Assembly (NCBI GenBank): GCA_025677815.1 | Contig: JAIXMP010000004.1 | Location: 806,001-870,000 of the forward strand | Direction: 5' to 3' | DNA length: 64,000 nt | DNA from: Phascolomyces articulosus | Lineage: Eukaryota > Mucoromycota > Mucoromycetes > Mucorales > Lichtheimiaceae | Shown here: positions 27,890-39,572 of the stretch, in pieces | How positions within the stretch are numbered: position 1 is the stretch's first letter | Layout of the letters: the number at the start of each line of letters is the position of its first letter | The notes under the pieces: generated by a model | Told to the model about the DNA's origin: nothing | What the model saw: only the letters and a program-made list of their open reading frames with translations | The model's database searches: none | Translations under genes and position numbers: made by a program

Positions 27890-29303
27890 AGTTAAAGGGA
27901 AGAAGCAAAATGATGGCGCACCACAGAAGTTTAAATAGTGTTTTACACTCGTAGATTCAATGTCCGCAAAAAAAAAGCAAACTTTTTTTTTTCCAAAACT
28001 TTTTTTTTTTTTGCTGTGCCTCCTACTCGTACAAAACCCGAGTAATAATTTTTTTTCTTGATATCATCCAAGCTCATCATGGAAAAGCTGATTCAATTCA
28101 TAATGGTATGTAAGAAGAAAAAGGGAGAAAATGTCTTGATAGGATTAATTCTTATTATTGAAAATGCATAGTTGCCAAAAATATCTTTCTTCCCTTACTT
28201 TTGGTTGTTTTATAACCTTAAAAGTGTGTGTCGTGTTTTTTTTTGTTTTACAGCAACAAATCGATATTCCGATAAAGCGTTTTTTTCTTTCCCACCTGAT
28301 TCCTTCAATGTCGCAGTAAGCGCGAATGGTGGTAGTTATTGGAGATAAAACTGCTCTATGGGATAAAATGACGATTCTCTTTTTCACCTGATAGTCTTTG
28401 TCATACTAACTCAAAATTATTATTTTGCTGCGTCCTTGAAAAAAAAAGGATAGATTGCACCATCATTTTTATTAAAAAAACGTTACTTTTCTTCTTCTTA
28501 TCACTTATTCATTTTGTACAGTCAATAATGAAACATCATATATATGATTGTATATAAGAGAAAGAAAAGGGTATAGGTATCCTCTAAGATCCAGTCATAC
28601 TGAAAATATATTCAAAGAAGAAGGAAGATGAGAACGAATTTGATGACGAAAAAATACGACATTAATCTTTGTATACAGTGAAAGAAAACATATCTTCTTA
28701 CGATGCATGAATGTACATAAAATATATGCAAAACAAAAATTTATTTTTTTTAGCATTAAAAAATGTACAACCTAAATATGGATGATTGTAGTCATAGTTC
28801 TTATCGTTAATGGTCATCATTACTTGTTATATCATGGAATATACCAACCCATTTATAGAGAAAATAGACAGGTATATATAATAAGGTTTTTTGGAATATG
28901 AACAATTATTTTTTTTATTCTTAAACAATAATGTTACAAACGTCTTCTTTCTGCTATTATTATTATTATTAGCATATATCGAATGCACTAGTGCATACAT
29001 AGCTAAATCTGTTTTAAGGTTTATGAGTCATCTCCTTGGTCTTTTTGTAATCAAATGATTCACTCTTTTCCTTATACCCAATGTCTTGATGCTTGTTTAA
29101 TACACTTATGGTATGAATTTCGTCTTGATCTATTATTCTTGTTCTTACTATCTACCAGCAAAATAAAAAAATATACGTTGTATGCTATGTTATATATAAA
29201 CAAGCTCTCTTTTATGCAAGGATATAACCATTCATGCAGAATAGAGCATCTTGATCTTTCCTTACTTTTTCATGCGTATGACACGGTGTTATATCACTGA
29301 AGA
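27890..29303. other. TEF1 promoter and intergenic DNA up to the inverted repeat
   Basis: Contains the TEF1 upstream region with T-runs at 27985-28014, then AT-rich sequence. A perfect 14-base palindrome, ATGCACTAGTGCAT, lies near 28983-28996. No gene is seen before the left boundary of the inverted repeat. Confidence 0.5.
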
Positions 29304-31022
29304 TGGTGTTGGAATATCAGAAGTATAAATAAATATGGTCTGATCATCATTTGTAGCTTTTAAAACATTTCTTGCGGTCGTTTTGGTTTACCATGTCAAA
29401 ATTAACGAAGGCATCGAATGTTTGTAAAATGATTTAGTTTTGTCCGGGAAGGAAATTGGACCATACTTATTCAAAATACAAACATAATGCTTTGGAATTG
29501 TAATCATTTCAACCATCATGTCTAACCCTATAATCATATTATACAAACATTATTAGTAAATGTAATATTAAGGTTAATATACTTGTTTGATGGAGGCCAT
29601 ACCGTTGATAGCTAATTCAGGCACAGTGACATCGTTGATGGCGGCGGTATTTGGCTTTAGCATTAGCCAAAGCATATTCTTCATTAGTCATGGTACTTTG
29701 ATATTCGCTTCGTTTATCCACTTCAATGATGTGCTTCCGCCTTCAGCACATCCATATTCGAAGTCAAGGTGAGATATTATGACATCAAATATGTGCCCAG
29801 TATCCTTGCGATCATCGAAGCACTTTTCAATGAAGGGAAATACACGTCGTATCACATCAGCTTCGGTGGCCCTTTTGTCTATAGGAAGCCATTGGTAATG
29901 AAATAAATTAAGGGCTTCTGCAACTGAATTATGCGCCCAATAGAGATCTGCTTGCTTTTTTGGATGGTAAGGCCCTTGGCTCATATGTTTATCTGTCAAG
30001 CTGTCAAGATCATACTAAATAGAAAAACATATAGTAATGTTAGCTCATGATGTACAGCTTTCGTATTAAATGCAATTGATGAATAGCCCATACCAAGCCT
30101 TTATAAGAACTAAAATATCGTTGCACATCACTTGGTAATGGCTCGAGTTTAATTGGCTTGAGTGTTTTTTATTTCGCGCAACTCGTTTTGTGTGAACCGG
30201 GTACGCCAACATTCATCATGTGGATCCATTACTAAGAAATGAACAGGGCTAATATAATATGATACGATCTGTTAGATTATGGTAATTTGATATATACAAT
30301 GTTTATCATCATTTATACTTACTGAAGGTAATCGCATTCTTTTGCATACTCACGCATTATATTTTCAACCATTTCTTCTGATCAACCAGTTCTTCGTACA
30401 TATAATCGATTTTTCTTGTCACTAGCGATAACAAAAGGGATGGTGATGATGATGATGATGATGATTTTGAGTCTTGTTGTTGTTGTTGGTACTAGGTTTC
30501 TTCTGCCACTGTTACTGCAGCTGATGGCAATGATGATGAAGGGTTGATTTGGTTGCTGGTCGTATGATATTAGTAGGTTTCAGTTCCTTTTTTTAAAAAA
30601 TAAAATAAAATAAAACGTTAGGAGGTATAGGCAGCTTATCAAAATATTAAAGAAAAAAGTACTGCAATACCAGTTTTATACAAACTATCGCTAATGCGTC
30701 AATACCAGTGACATTAAGCAAAATCTATGAAAATAAAGCATTTTTATTTAAATTATTATTCAATGCAACCCCCCATGGATAAAATTATTTTACCTTATGA
30801 TCATAAAGTAGTTTAGCTTCTATTCGTTTCTGAAACAAAAGTAAGCCATCTTTGTTGTCGTAAGTGCTGGTTGTAGCAGTAATGGTGTGCTTGGATATTG
30901 TTTATGAAAAGTACTGGTAACAAATGATGTGTACTGGTATTTTGATTTTGATTAGATTTCTGTTTGAGAAAAACAAGATCCAAATCTGATTGTTAATTAC
31001 CTTCTTCCATGTTAATGCTCAT
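29304..31022 (-). pseudogene. Repeat-family copy A, putative nuclease-fold protein, truncated
   Basis: Minus-strand blocks, in order: MSINMEE start at 31022, an exon ending LLYDHK joined to ILLNVTGIDALAIVCIKLVL, a Ser-rich block leading to MYEELVDQKKW, then VMDPHDECWRTRFTQNELRE. The block DKHMSQGPYHPKKQADLYWA (29999 onward) comes next, then GHIFDVIISHLDFEYGCAEG and IKQVY. The order matches copy C (36738-38698). It is broken by a TAG before the Ser-rich block, stops after the TQNELRE block, a stop after IKVP, and a ~200-base deletion at about 29813 relative to copy C that removes an intron and a conserved ERKNANR segment. The C-terminus is cut at the repeat boundary. The family function is unknown; a D...F-E-x-G core hints at a PD-(D/E)xK fold (inference). 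Confidence 0.6.
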
Positions 31023-31602
31023 GCTTTGTTTACAATGTCATTGTCTATTGATATACGATTGCCGATTATAATTGTATCAAAGGGATATCAAAGAAAAAAA
31101 AAAAGGGTGCGATATGATAGTCCGAAAATAATAGACAATCAAGCTATTTATTGATTTATTTACATGGGTTTTTTTAATATGGTTTTTTCATGTATGATTA
31201 TTTTCAGTAGGTCACTCCTATACAATCAATCCCTGTTGTGTGCAGATTCTACGTTAATGGAATTGTCACAAAAACATAATAAAAACTGCAATTTGCAACT
31301 GCAACACCCATCTGATCAAATTTCTTTAAAGGATGTGGTTTTTATTTAATTCTCAATTAACACTGTGCTCTTTAGTTAGAGACAGATCTAATAAGAGAGA
31401 GAGAGAGAGAGAGAGAGAATCCAATGTCGTGCGGGACAGGGAAAATGTGGGAGAGTAGTGTATAGTACTGTGGTGATGTGGAATTGAGGAGGAGGATAGG
31501 TTAAGCAATTAATATAGGAGCTGCTACCCGGAAGGGAAGGAGTTCTATATGGAGGGCCTTTTTTATAAATATTTAAATACAAGTATAGCTATTAGTAGTG
31601 AC

Positions 31603-31986
31603 TTACCCTGCTTCAAGAGGAGGAGGAGAGATCCAATTTACAAAACTGATGCCAGGCTGGGAACTGAAGAAACTGGTTCTGCCTACATCGGGGTGTTGCA
31701 GTGCATCGACTTCTGAGAGAGTTTGACAGATTACTGGCCAAAAGGTGCAGAGTTGTTCAATACGTTGTGGAGAGCTAGGTTTGGATTTAAGTAATTGTTT
31801 TAAACGGAGCGAGAGTGGGTCAATAGCCGTTGTACTTGGGACGTGTAGTCGAAGGTGCATATTAACACATTCAATGACATGTTTTTTGGTGAGAGTGGCC
31901 GAGAAACAGTTGATCCATTGTTTGTTGCGACCACAAGGGAGCCATCCAATGCGCCAACGGATTTTACAATCACTTGACTTCCGCAC
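31603..31986 (-). pseudogene. LINE C-terminal domain fragment (left-arm copy)
   Basis: Reads a KIRWRIGWLPCGRNKQW block, then HVIECVNMHLRLHVP, LRLKQLLKSKP and WPVICQTLSEVDALQHPD. The H-x3-C followed by a helix and the W-P...L-x-EVD-x-LQHP ending is the post-reverse-transcriptase C-terminal domain seen in Mucorales LINEs. The frame is open for 127 codons but has no true ATG and no reverse transcriptase upstream, so it is a 5'-truncated relic. An identical copy lies at 40263-40646. Confidence 0.6.
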
Positions 31987-32107
31987 CTAAATTGTTGAAA
32001 ATACTACTGCTGCAAAAGATGGGGGATAACTGTATAACAATTCCAAGCATTTACAATAAAAGGTGTTCAGCCATAAGGGATTTCCTTACTCTAAAGACTA
32101 CCAGACT

Positions 32108-32143
<36 letters not shown>
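31987..32143 (+). mobile_element. 3' end of a poly(A)-tailed retroelement fragment
   Basis: The plus-strand frame reads LLKILLLQKMGDNCITIP, then CSAIRDFLTLKTTRLL, and ends in a TAA that runs straight into 31 A residues (32113-32143). A short coding end followed at once by a pure A-tract is the signature of target-primed retrotransposition. The element type is not certain; a LINE is most likely. In the right arm the same sequence carries a 576-bp insertion and an A-tract of 15. Confidence 0.5.
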
Positions 32144-32145
<2 letters not shown>

Positions 32146-32146
32146 A

Positions 32147-33374
32147 GTAAGAATATTAGTACCTTTGTTGTATTTTATTAATCCCCTTATGTATAATGAT
32201 TGTATAATTGAAAAAAAAATAATTTGCAGCATAGAATAACAGCTCAAAGAAGTCGTTTTCTGAAGAAAAACAATAAATACGGATATATAGACTTTATTAA
32301 CTAAATTATTACTGTTTATAAAGTAAATAATTCATTATGCTTTGCTTTAACCAGTAACAAGAAGAAATAAAAAAAAACAATAGTAGTGTTTTGCTTATAA
32401 TAACAGAGTACATTGTTTGATTATGCATATGATCTCCAAGCATTATTTTCTCTCCTTCAACCAGGCTGCCGAATATTCAAGGTAAGTGTATGTAATACTA
32501 TATTTTTCTTTACTAGTGATGAGTATGTCATGTATTGTTTTGTATACTATACCCCCATATTTTTTGTATTCCTTGTATTCTCTTTATACTTATCTATTAC
32601 AGTCACATCTATAGTTTATCCTGTCAAAAGTAAAATGTTGTTAGAAAAAAAACATTATTAATATCTCAAAATATTTCCATTGTTTATGAACACATAAGAG
32701 TAATACTTTAAGAATACGCACCATGTTTGACAAAGTGGTTGATGAATCTATCCTTTGCTAGAGCACAATGACAGCCAGGGAATTCGCAGGCAACAGAATG
32801 ACAGCCCGTCCGACGCGCGCATTGAAGGCAACGTCCCCGGTACCAAAATCAGGCGCGCATTGAAGGCAACCATCATTCAGCCAACTATCAAACCATTGCC
32901 CACTCGAAATTCATCCACAAGGACTCATCCCTGTCCTATATACGCAGCACTTGGCCACTAATAGATTTTTTCGCAACGGAACGAAAAGAATATCCTGATT
33001 CAGCGCACATTGAAGGCATTGCATCCTCAGACACTGACAATTCGTTGATTACTCGGGATTTATCAAAGTGGTAAACTCCTGCCTTTGCTATCATCGACAA
33101 AAGAAGGAATGCAATGGAAAATACACTGTCGGTTTGTCGCAGTACTTTTAATGTTCGACATTACTGAATGACGCAAGCAAAAAATTTCGGCGATGACTAC
33201 AGTGATTAGGGTTTTCTCATCCAGTAATATTCCGACATAGTGGAGCCAATAAAAAGCCTAGATAAGTCGGTCCAATGATTCTGCATCAAAGGGGTACTGC
33301 TACATGAACTAGTGGGATCCATAATAAGATCATCTGACCCATACATAAGAATTTTTTATTTTATTCTAAAAAAA
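32147..33374. other. Inverted-repeat spacer, first part: no intact gene
   Basis: AT-rich to about 32750, then a GC-richer patch (32755-33060). There the words GCGCGCATTGAAGGCAAC (32816, 32854) and a variant, GCGCACATTGAAGGCATT (33003), recur. A 68-codon plus-strand frame (32755-32961) covers part of the patch but I do not recognise it. The contrast in composition suggests inserted foreign or mobile DNA. Confidence 0.5.
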
Positions 33375-34817
33375 ATGACAGACTTACCACAACAAAAAAG
33401 CATTCAATCATTTTTCCAACGTGCAAATAGGTATGGGCAAACTGAAGAAAGCAGCTGTTGATTTGAATAATGTAGAAACAGTGCCGCGTATAGTAAAATT
33501 ATTATTGGTATTGAATATCGCGCGTGTGAGTCAAACAAAAAATGTCACTCATTAATTAATAAAGCAGCAGGGTCAGTCAGCTTGTATGGAAGGTATTGGT
33601 AAAATAATGCATTAAATTGAAACAGAACTGTTACCTACTGGTGACCATGCTACTTCCACTGGTCCATTCACCGTCACGATCACTAACGAAAAACAATGGA
33701 AACAGATTGAAAAAGGTATTGTGGATGAACAAGAAACCTATTATAAAATACTGGATGTGCTTCAACATTACTTGTTGAAGAGACGAACAGAGCTGGAAGA
33801 AAACATGATTTATCGTGATAAAATGCTCTCGATAGAACCAGAATCTCCTTCTTTTGCTTTTGATGGTTGATAAATAGACCTCATTATTCTTTATCGTCCA
33901 CGTACATTTGTTTGGGCTCCAGATAAATTTGTGAAAGGCGCTCTTCTTTTGTGTCCAGTTAAACAATGTAAACATGGAATATTGGCAAGTGAGGATTTTA
34001 ATAACGATCATATATTGCAAGACGTACTGTTGATGTAGATAGGTAATAGAATAAGACGTTTTTCTTAGTAGAGAAATTGGAAAACAATGAAGTGAAAAGA
34101 AGAGATAGCGAGGAAAATTGATTATAATAATTGGCTGTAAAAACTAAAATAAACACAATGCTTATATTATTATAACATTATATTTTATTCATGAAGTTAC
34201 TTTTATTTATTTTCCCGACGATACCGGTGCAATAAATGTAAAACAACTAAGAACACCCACGATAATGGAATTTTCGATAGTCTCCCATACTATATTCAAT
34301 CTATGTTACGTGCTATCTTAATGCACAAATCTGGGGCATCAAGAGCTCTTGAAGATTTTATAAGACCTTGCTTCCAAAATATACTTAATCCAGAAAAAGT
34401 ATATGGTTACTTCAAGAATTACGCCATTTCCGTTATAGTAGCCTTGAACTTATCTATTTAGGCACCATTGGTCATCTCCAACAACATAAAGAAGTACACG
34501 ACCATTTTCGCGCAGCAATGGAAAATAACACAATTATAGCACAGAAAAAACATACACTCTTTACACGATTTGATGACCCTTTGGGGTACGCTGGGAACGT
34601 TCCATTTGCGAGATACTTAGGTATGATGTACACTGTAGTAATTGATCAACTACGCCGTTTTACCTATAAAGAGATTATGGTACTTGGTGGCATCATGTTA
34701 AAGGGTGATCATACGTTCAAAATCATCAAACTCAGCAAAGATTGGTGGAGAATAAACTTTTTATGCTGTTTATACCGTATCATCATCATACTTTACTACG
34801 TTTGTCCTGTTGTGTAG
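33375..34817 (+). pseudogene. Broken DUF6729-type DDE transposon protein
   Basis: The plus strand opens MTDLPQQKSIQSFFQRAN, where QKSIQSFF fits the PCNA-binding PIP box (Q-x2-I-x2-FF). After a helical region (about 33640-33870) come RTFVWAPDKFVKGALLLCP, then C-x3-C spacing, YRCNKCKTTKNTHDNGIF, and a long helix (LRAILMHKSGASRALEDFI). Then come GYAGNVPFARYLG and IMLKGDHTFKIIK. This is the order of DUF6729-containing proteins that precede a DDE-like core in fungal transposons; the final GDHTFK is its acidic strand. Stops occur after AFDG, after the DHILQDVLLM segment and after VALNLSI, so it is not functional. Confidence 0.6.
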
Positions 34818-36737
34818 TACAGTTTGATAGTTTCGATTGTCGCAGTGTATTTTAACATATCACCATTTGGTGCTTATTGACGTTTTCTTTTTTCTTTTGT
34901 TATTTAAATGAAATGCATCACCCTTATTATGACGCCTATGATAGGTAAATATCTGCCTTCGATAAAAGTAAATAAGATAATGAAGTTCAGAACATACAAA
35001 CTTATTTCATTTTTAAATTATATACTTGTATATAAGCTTCAGCATCAGTGACCTTGAGGAAGCCAGCCATCGATATATGAAGAGCGAACAAGGGGAATAT
35101 ATACGACGTAAATACTTAGTTTTTATAAATACAGTTTATTAATTTACTCGTTGCTATGTTTTATCAATACTAGTTTTTATAGATTCTTTGTAGATCAATG
35201 TTATTTGGATAGTTTTTTTTCTTTTTTTTCTAGTACTAGACATGAAACAAGTTTTTTCCAATACAAGCAGTTATATTATTTGCAATTTTTATAACTTCCA
35301 AAGAGTGTTTTTTTCGATCATTATCCCACACATATAATTATTTAGTTATACCAATACGTACGTTCCGATTTTTATCTTTATCTGCTAATTGCATGAAACC
35401 TTTGGCTGGTTTTATTTTTATTTTATTTTTTGACAAAAAACACTATCTACCCAGGAAAAACTGGCACCATCATCCAGTAGCGCAAGTGTTCGAAAGACCT
35501 CTATAGGAAAAGGTTTTAATACTTCATTTTCTGTTCCCATATTATTTTTTGGGGTTGCGATTTATTGCTTTGATGACTTACAATATATCATCATTGGTCG
35601 TCATATCAATAACTCTAGCACTACGGTTGATTTTTTCCTTAGCCTTGGGTAAGTCAAGTAATGGAGACAATCCCTTTGCTTCAAGGAATTCATTGTAATG
35701 ATGATTTCCTTGGGCTACCGTTATCTTTATCCTTGCTGCTTAATGGATGGTTTTTAGGGTGGTGGTTATGCCTCGGTTTTCCGGTTGGGCGACATTCAAA
35801 GTCACCCTCCTTTCCTCTTTTTCACCTTCATGCTCATCCAACTGCAAACCGGCTATAAACTAGACTATGTTTTCAGGCATTTTGTTGAAAAAAAAAACAA
35901 TACCAAGCGGTCCGAAAACAATGGAAAAACCATGTAGATAATCAAGCTATCTATTGAATTATTAACATATGTTTTTAAATATGACCTTTCGAGTATTTTT
36001 GTCATGTACATACTTTCGCGGGGTCAATGTTGTTCTGCAAATAATGAATGAAAAAGACAAGAAAAAGAAAAAAAAATAGAAGGGACAATAATACATAAAA
36101 TATGACCATAACTATTTTCAGTAGACCGCTCTTATACTTGATAATTTTGATAATTTTGTGGTTCATATCAGAGGTGGAAACGGCCAAGCATATCAAGAGA
36201 TAGACCCAGATAATAATTAATTCCATAATCCTACTGGGGAACTTGGTGCTAGAAACTGAAATACATCGTAAATTACTTGTGGCAAAATATTTTTAGTATT
36301 GTTTTTCGATCAGGAGAAAGGTTCGCTCGACCTAACAATACCTCCCAAAACAACTGATATAAGAAAAACAGTATAGTTGTATAAGAATTTGACTTGTTAT
36401 AAGCATATCATTGAATATATCATGTTCGAATACGTAAAAAGAAGTCTTTAAAATATAAAAAGATATAGTAGACATTAAATTGCAAAAGCACGACTTTTGT
36501 TTATGATTTGGTAAAAAAAGATATGTATAAAATATAATAAATCTATGCAGTCAAAAGTAATACATTGGAGCTATATGTTTTATACTGTACTTTTAATTTT
36601 TAAAGAGTATGGTATATATAATAGGAGTCTGACATGTTAATGATATAGAAGGTAAATGGTATATATGTACAAAAATAATAACAAAAAAATGGGCAACAGA
36701 GATTAATACAAGAAAAGAATTTATAACAAAAAAATGT
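34818..36737. other. Spacer with transposon debris
   Basis: AT-rich. A short minus-strand coding-like block (see 35578-35740) is present. Bases about 35880-36140 resemble 31095-31230 of the left arm (shared words TCCGAAAA, AATCAAGCTAT, TATTTTCAGTAG), showing an older copy of the same repeat unit. Nothing else is supported. Confidence 0.45.
35578..35740 (-). pseudogene. Coding remnant, unidentified
   Basis: The minus-strand frame reads GNHHYNEFLEAKGLSPLLDL, then PKAKEKINRSARVIDM, and ends at TAA or at a GTAAGT donor directly before it. The composition is clearly protein-like. No partner exon or recognised domain was found. Its place among transposon relics suggests a fragment of a mobile-element protein. 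Confidence 0.3.
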
Positions 36738-38698
36738 TTAGTCATCAGCATCGATAAATTTTCGTTTTTGAGCTTTTGATACTGGTCGTGGTGATGGTGG
36801 ACAGGGTGGTATAACAGAAGGTGGTGCTGGAATATCAGAGGTAGGGATAAACATGGTTTGATTATCATTAATAGCTTTTAAAGTGTTTTTTACAGCTGCT
36901 TTTGTTTGCCATGTCAAAGTTAATAAAGGTATCAGCTGTTTATAAAATGATTCAATTTTGTCCGGGAAGGGCATTGGACCAAACTTATTCAAAATGCAAA
37001 CATAATGCTTTGGAATTGTCATTGTTTCAACCATCATGTCTAACCCTATAATCATATTATACAAACATTATTAATAAATGTAATATTAAGTTTAATACAC
37101 TTGTTTGATGGAAGCCATACCATTAATAACAAATCCAGGCATAATGACATCGTTGATGGCGGTGGGATTGGGTTTTAGCATTAACCAAAGCATATCTTTC
37201 ATTAAGCGTGGTACTTTGATACTTGCTTCGTTTATCCACTTCAATGATGTGCTTCCGCCTTTCAGCCCAGCTTCAGCACATCCATATTCAAAGTCAAGGT
37301 GGGATATTATGACATCAACTTTGTGCCCAGTATCCTTGCGATCAATACCCTTCACTCCTGTGATGCTTCTGTTTGCGTTTTTTCTTTCGCTTGAGGATAC
37401 ACTAGCCTTTTCGCCGCTATTAATATAATAGAATGGCATGTTATTTTCCTTTTTTATGGATAACTAACAGTCACCATCGCATCATCATCGTCATCACGAA
37501 ATAATACGTAGTATTTAATAATGCACTCACCTGGTAATCCTGAAGACCGATTCATCGAAGCACTTTTCAATGAAGGGAAATACACGCCGTATCACATCAG
37601 CTTCGGTGGTCTTGTTGTCTATAGGTAGCCATTGGTAATGAAATAAATCAAGGGCTTCTGTAACAGATTTATGCGCCCAATAGAGATCTGCTTGCTTTTT
37701 TGGATGGTAAGGCCCTTGGCTCATAAGTTTATCTGTCAAGCTGTCAAGATCATACTAAATAGAAAAACATATAGTAATGTTAGCTCATGATGTACAGCTT
37801 TCGTATTAAATGCAATTGATGAATAGCCCATACCAAGCCTTTATAAGAACTAAAATATCGTTGCACATCACTTGGTAATGGCTCGAGTTTAATTGGCTTG
37901 AGTGTTTTTTATTTCGCGCAACTCGTTTTGTGTGAACCGGGTACGCCAACATTCATCATGTGGATCCATTACTAAGAAATGAACAGGGCTAATATAATAT
38001 GATACGATCTGTTGAATTATGGTAATTTGATATATACAATGTTTATCATCATTCATACTTACTGAAGGAATTTACATTCTTTTGCGTATTCACGCATTAT
38101 GTTTTCAACCACTGTTCCTGACCGTAAAACCCATTTCTTCTCGTCATCCAGTTCTTCGTACATATCATCAATTTTTTTTTTTGTCGCTTGGCAACAACAA
38201 GACGGATGATGATGATGATGATGATGAATTTGACTTTGTTGGTGAAGGTGTTTCTTCTTCTGATGACGGTGATGATGATGACGAGTGCTTTGACTGCTGG
38301 TCATGTGATGTCTGTAGATGTTTCCAGGCTACTCTTGCTCCTTTTTTCTAAAAAAATAAGGTGTTAAAAGTTATATAAATTCATGGAAAAAAATAAGTAA
38401 AATATGTTACCAGGGAAATATTCATTAGCTTCGCCATATTCTCAATACGTTTTTTCCAGAATTGGGCAATTTTAATGCCTGGTGGCGTATTGGCTATAAT
38501 GAACTCTTCTTTGCTTCGGACAAATTTTGCAATCGATGGTTGATGATCAGAAGTCAAATATTCTTTGATTTCTAATTGAATCATTATTATCATCAGTGAG
38601 TCAATTCTTGATTATTCCATTTGATTCCTTATTTTGTACGCACCTTGATCACATTTGTCAATGTTGGTGCTATTGCTGAAAGCTGCATCTGTTGCCAT
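36738..38698 (-). pseudogene. Repeat-family copy C, putative nuclease-fold protein, least degraded
   Basis: It starts MATDAAFSNSTNIDKC (ATG at 38698-38696) with a GTGCGT donor, then EIKEYLTSDHQPSIAKFVRS, a Ser/Glu-rich block, MYEELDDEKKWVLRSGTVVE, and KHMSQ-type PYHPKKQADLYWAHKS. These lead to ERKNANRSITGVKGIDRKD, GHKVDVIISHLDFEYGCAEA, KWINEASIKVPRLMKDMLW, a C-terminal GLDMMVETMTIPKHYVC block and a Pro/Lys tail KAQKRKFIDADD. The last part, from ERKNANR onward, is open across its exons and has an intron that copies A and B have lost. A frame change in an A/T run near 38171-38181 separates the Ser-rich block from MYEEL, so the gene may be freshly broken or the run length wrong. The family is common in Mucorales and has no assigned function. 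The D and F-E-x-G motifs suggest a PD-(D/E)xK-like fold (inference). Confidence 0.6.
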
Positions 38699-39539
38699 GG
38701 TGATAACTTTGAATATCAGAAAAGAGCCTAAATGCGCAGTAACTAGGCAACACAGTGGTTTTTATTGCCTAGAAGCAAGGTAAACAAGGTGACTTGTTAT
38801 AATCACATGCCAGTAATTTTTTTTATTCTCTAACATGTATCTTTAATGAAGTTGTTGCTATAACAACAACTGTACAACCTGACAAGTAATTTGAGGAATA
38901 CACATGATACTTTTATCGTTGCCATCTTCTGCAGCAAAGCTGAATCTAACCAATATATAGGCACAATTTGATTTGAATTATATCTCTCTCAATATGATGA
39001 TTCACACCGTCGATTATGATATGTGGTACAATCCTTAATCGGTTTACATCTATTGGATTGAACTTTTAAACATTTTCCCCATCATCTCTACTATTAATAC
39101 CAAAGACATTCTTAATAGATTACTATTTACACATACACACATATACATATACACACACAGTATATAAACATATAAACATCACAAGCATATTCATTCACAG
39201 CCATGGGTTAGAAATGAAAGGAAGTGCTATAGAGCCAAATCAAATATGAATTTTACAGGGTATTATATTTATTAGAAACCTAAAAATTAGATACCAACGT
39301 GAAAGCACGTATGATGAAATTGTTTCGTTTTATTTAACGTCTCCATTGAATACAGCATCCGGTCGGACATATTTGTTCGAGATAGATCAAAAATGCATAA
39401 AGTTTTGAAAAAGCCCTGTTGGGATACAGGGAAAAGGTCAAAGGAAAAAGGAAAAAGTACCATTATTGGAGTATTCATATACATAGAAGAGTTTAAAGTG
39501 CAGAGTAGTGAAGAGGATTGAAGGGGAAGGGGTGCTATA
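38699..39539. other. Spacer, last part: no gene
   Basis: The 5' flank of copy C, followed by AT-rich sequence with an alternating ACAC/TATA stretch near 39130-39170. No coding signal is supported. Confidence 0.5.
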
Positions 39540-39572
39540 TGGTTTTTTTTTTTTTTTACAAAAGTCTGGTAG

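Larger units (their letters stand above)
29304..32146. repeat. Left arm of a large inverted repeat
   Basis: From 29304 to 32101 every matching position in the right arm satisfies left + right = 72249, so the arms show no net insertion or deletion over about 2.8 kb. Spot checks in several places (the 25-base AG run at 31394-31418, the T/A run near 30588, the coding blocks) are base-for-base identical. The match then resumes beyond a right-arm insertion and runs through an A-tract to 32146. The outer end (29303) falls inside a gene-family copy that continues in the right arm, so this arm is truncated there. Confidence 0.95.

Noticed and set aside
31164..31349. Mirrored 61-codon frames at 31164-31349 (+) and 40900-41085 (-)
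   Set aside because: They are identical only because the DNA is duplicated. The peptide has no family resemblance and no coding context.
33631..34020. 129-codon minus-strand frame in the inverted-repeat spacer
   Set aside because: The opposite strand reads the DUF6729-type WAPDKFVKGALLLCP block in order, so the minus frame is a shadow.
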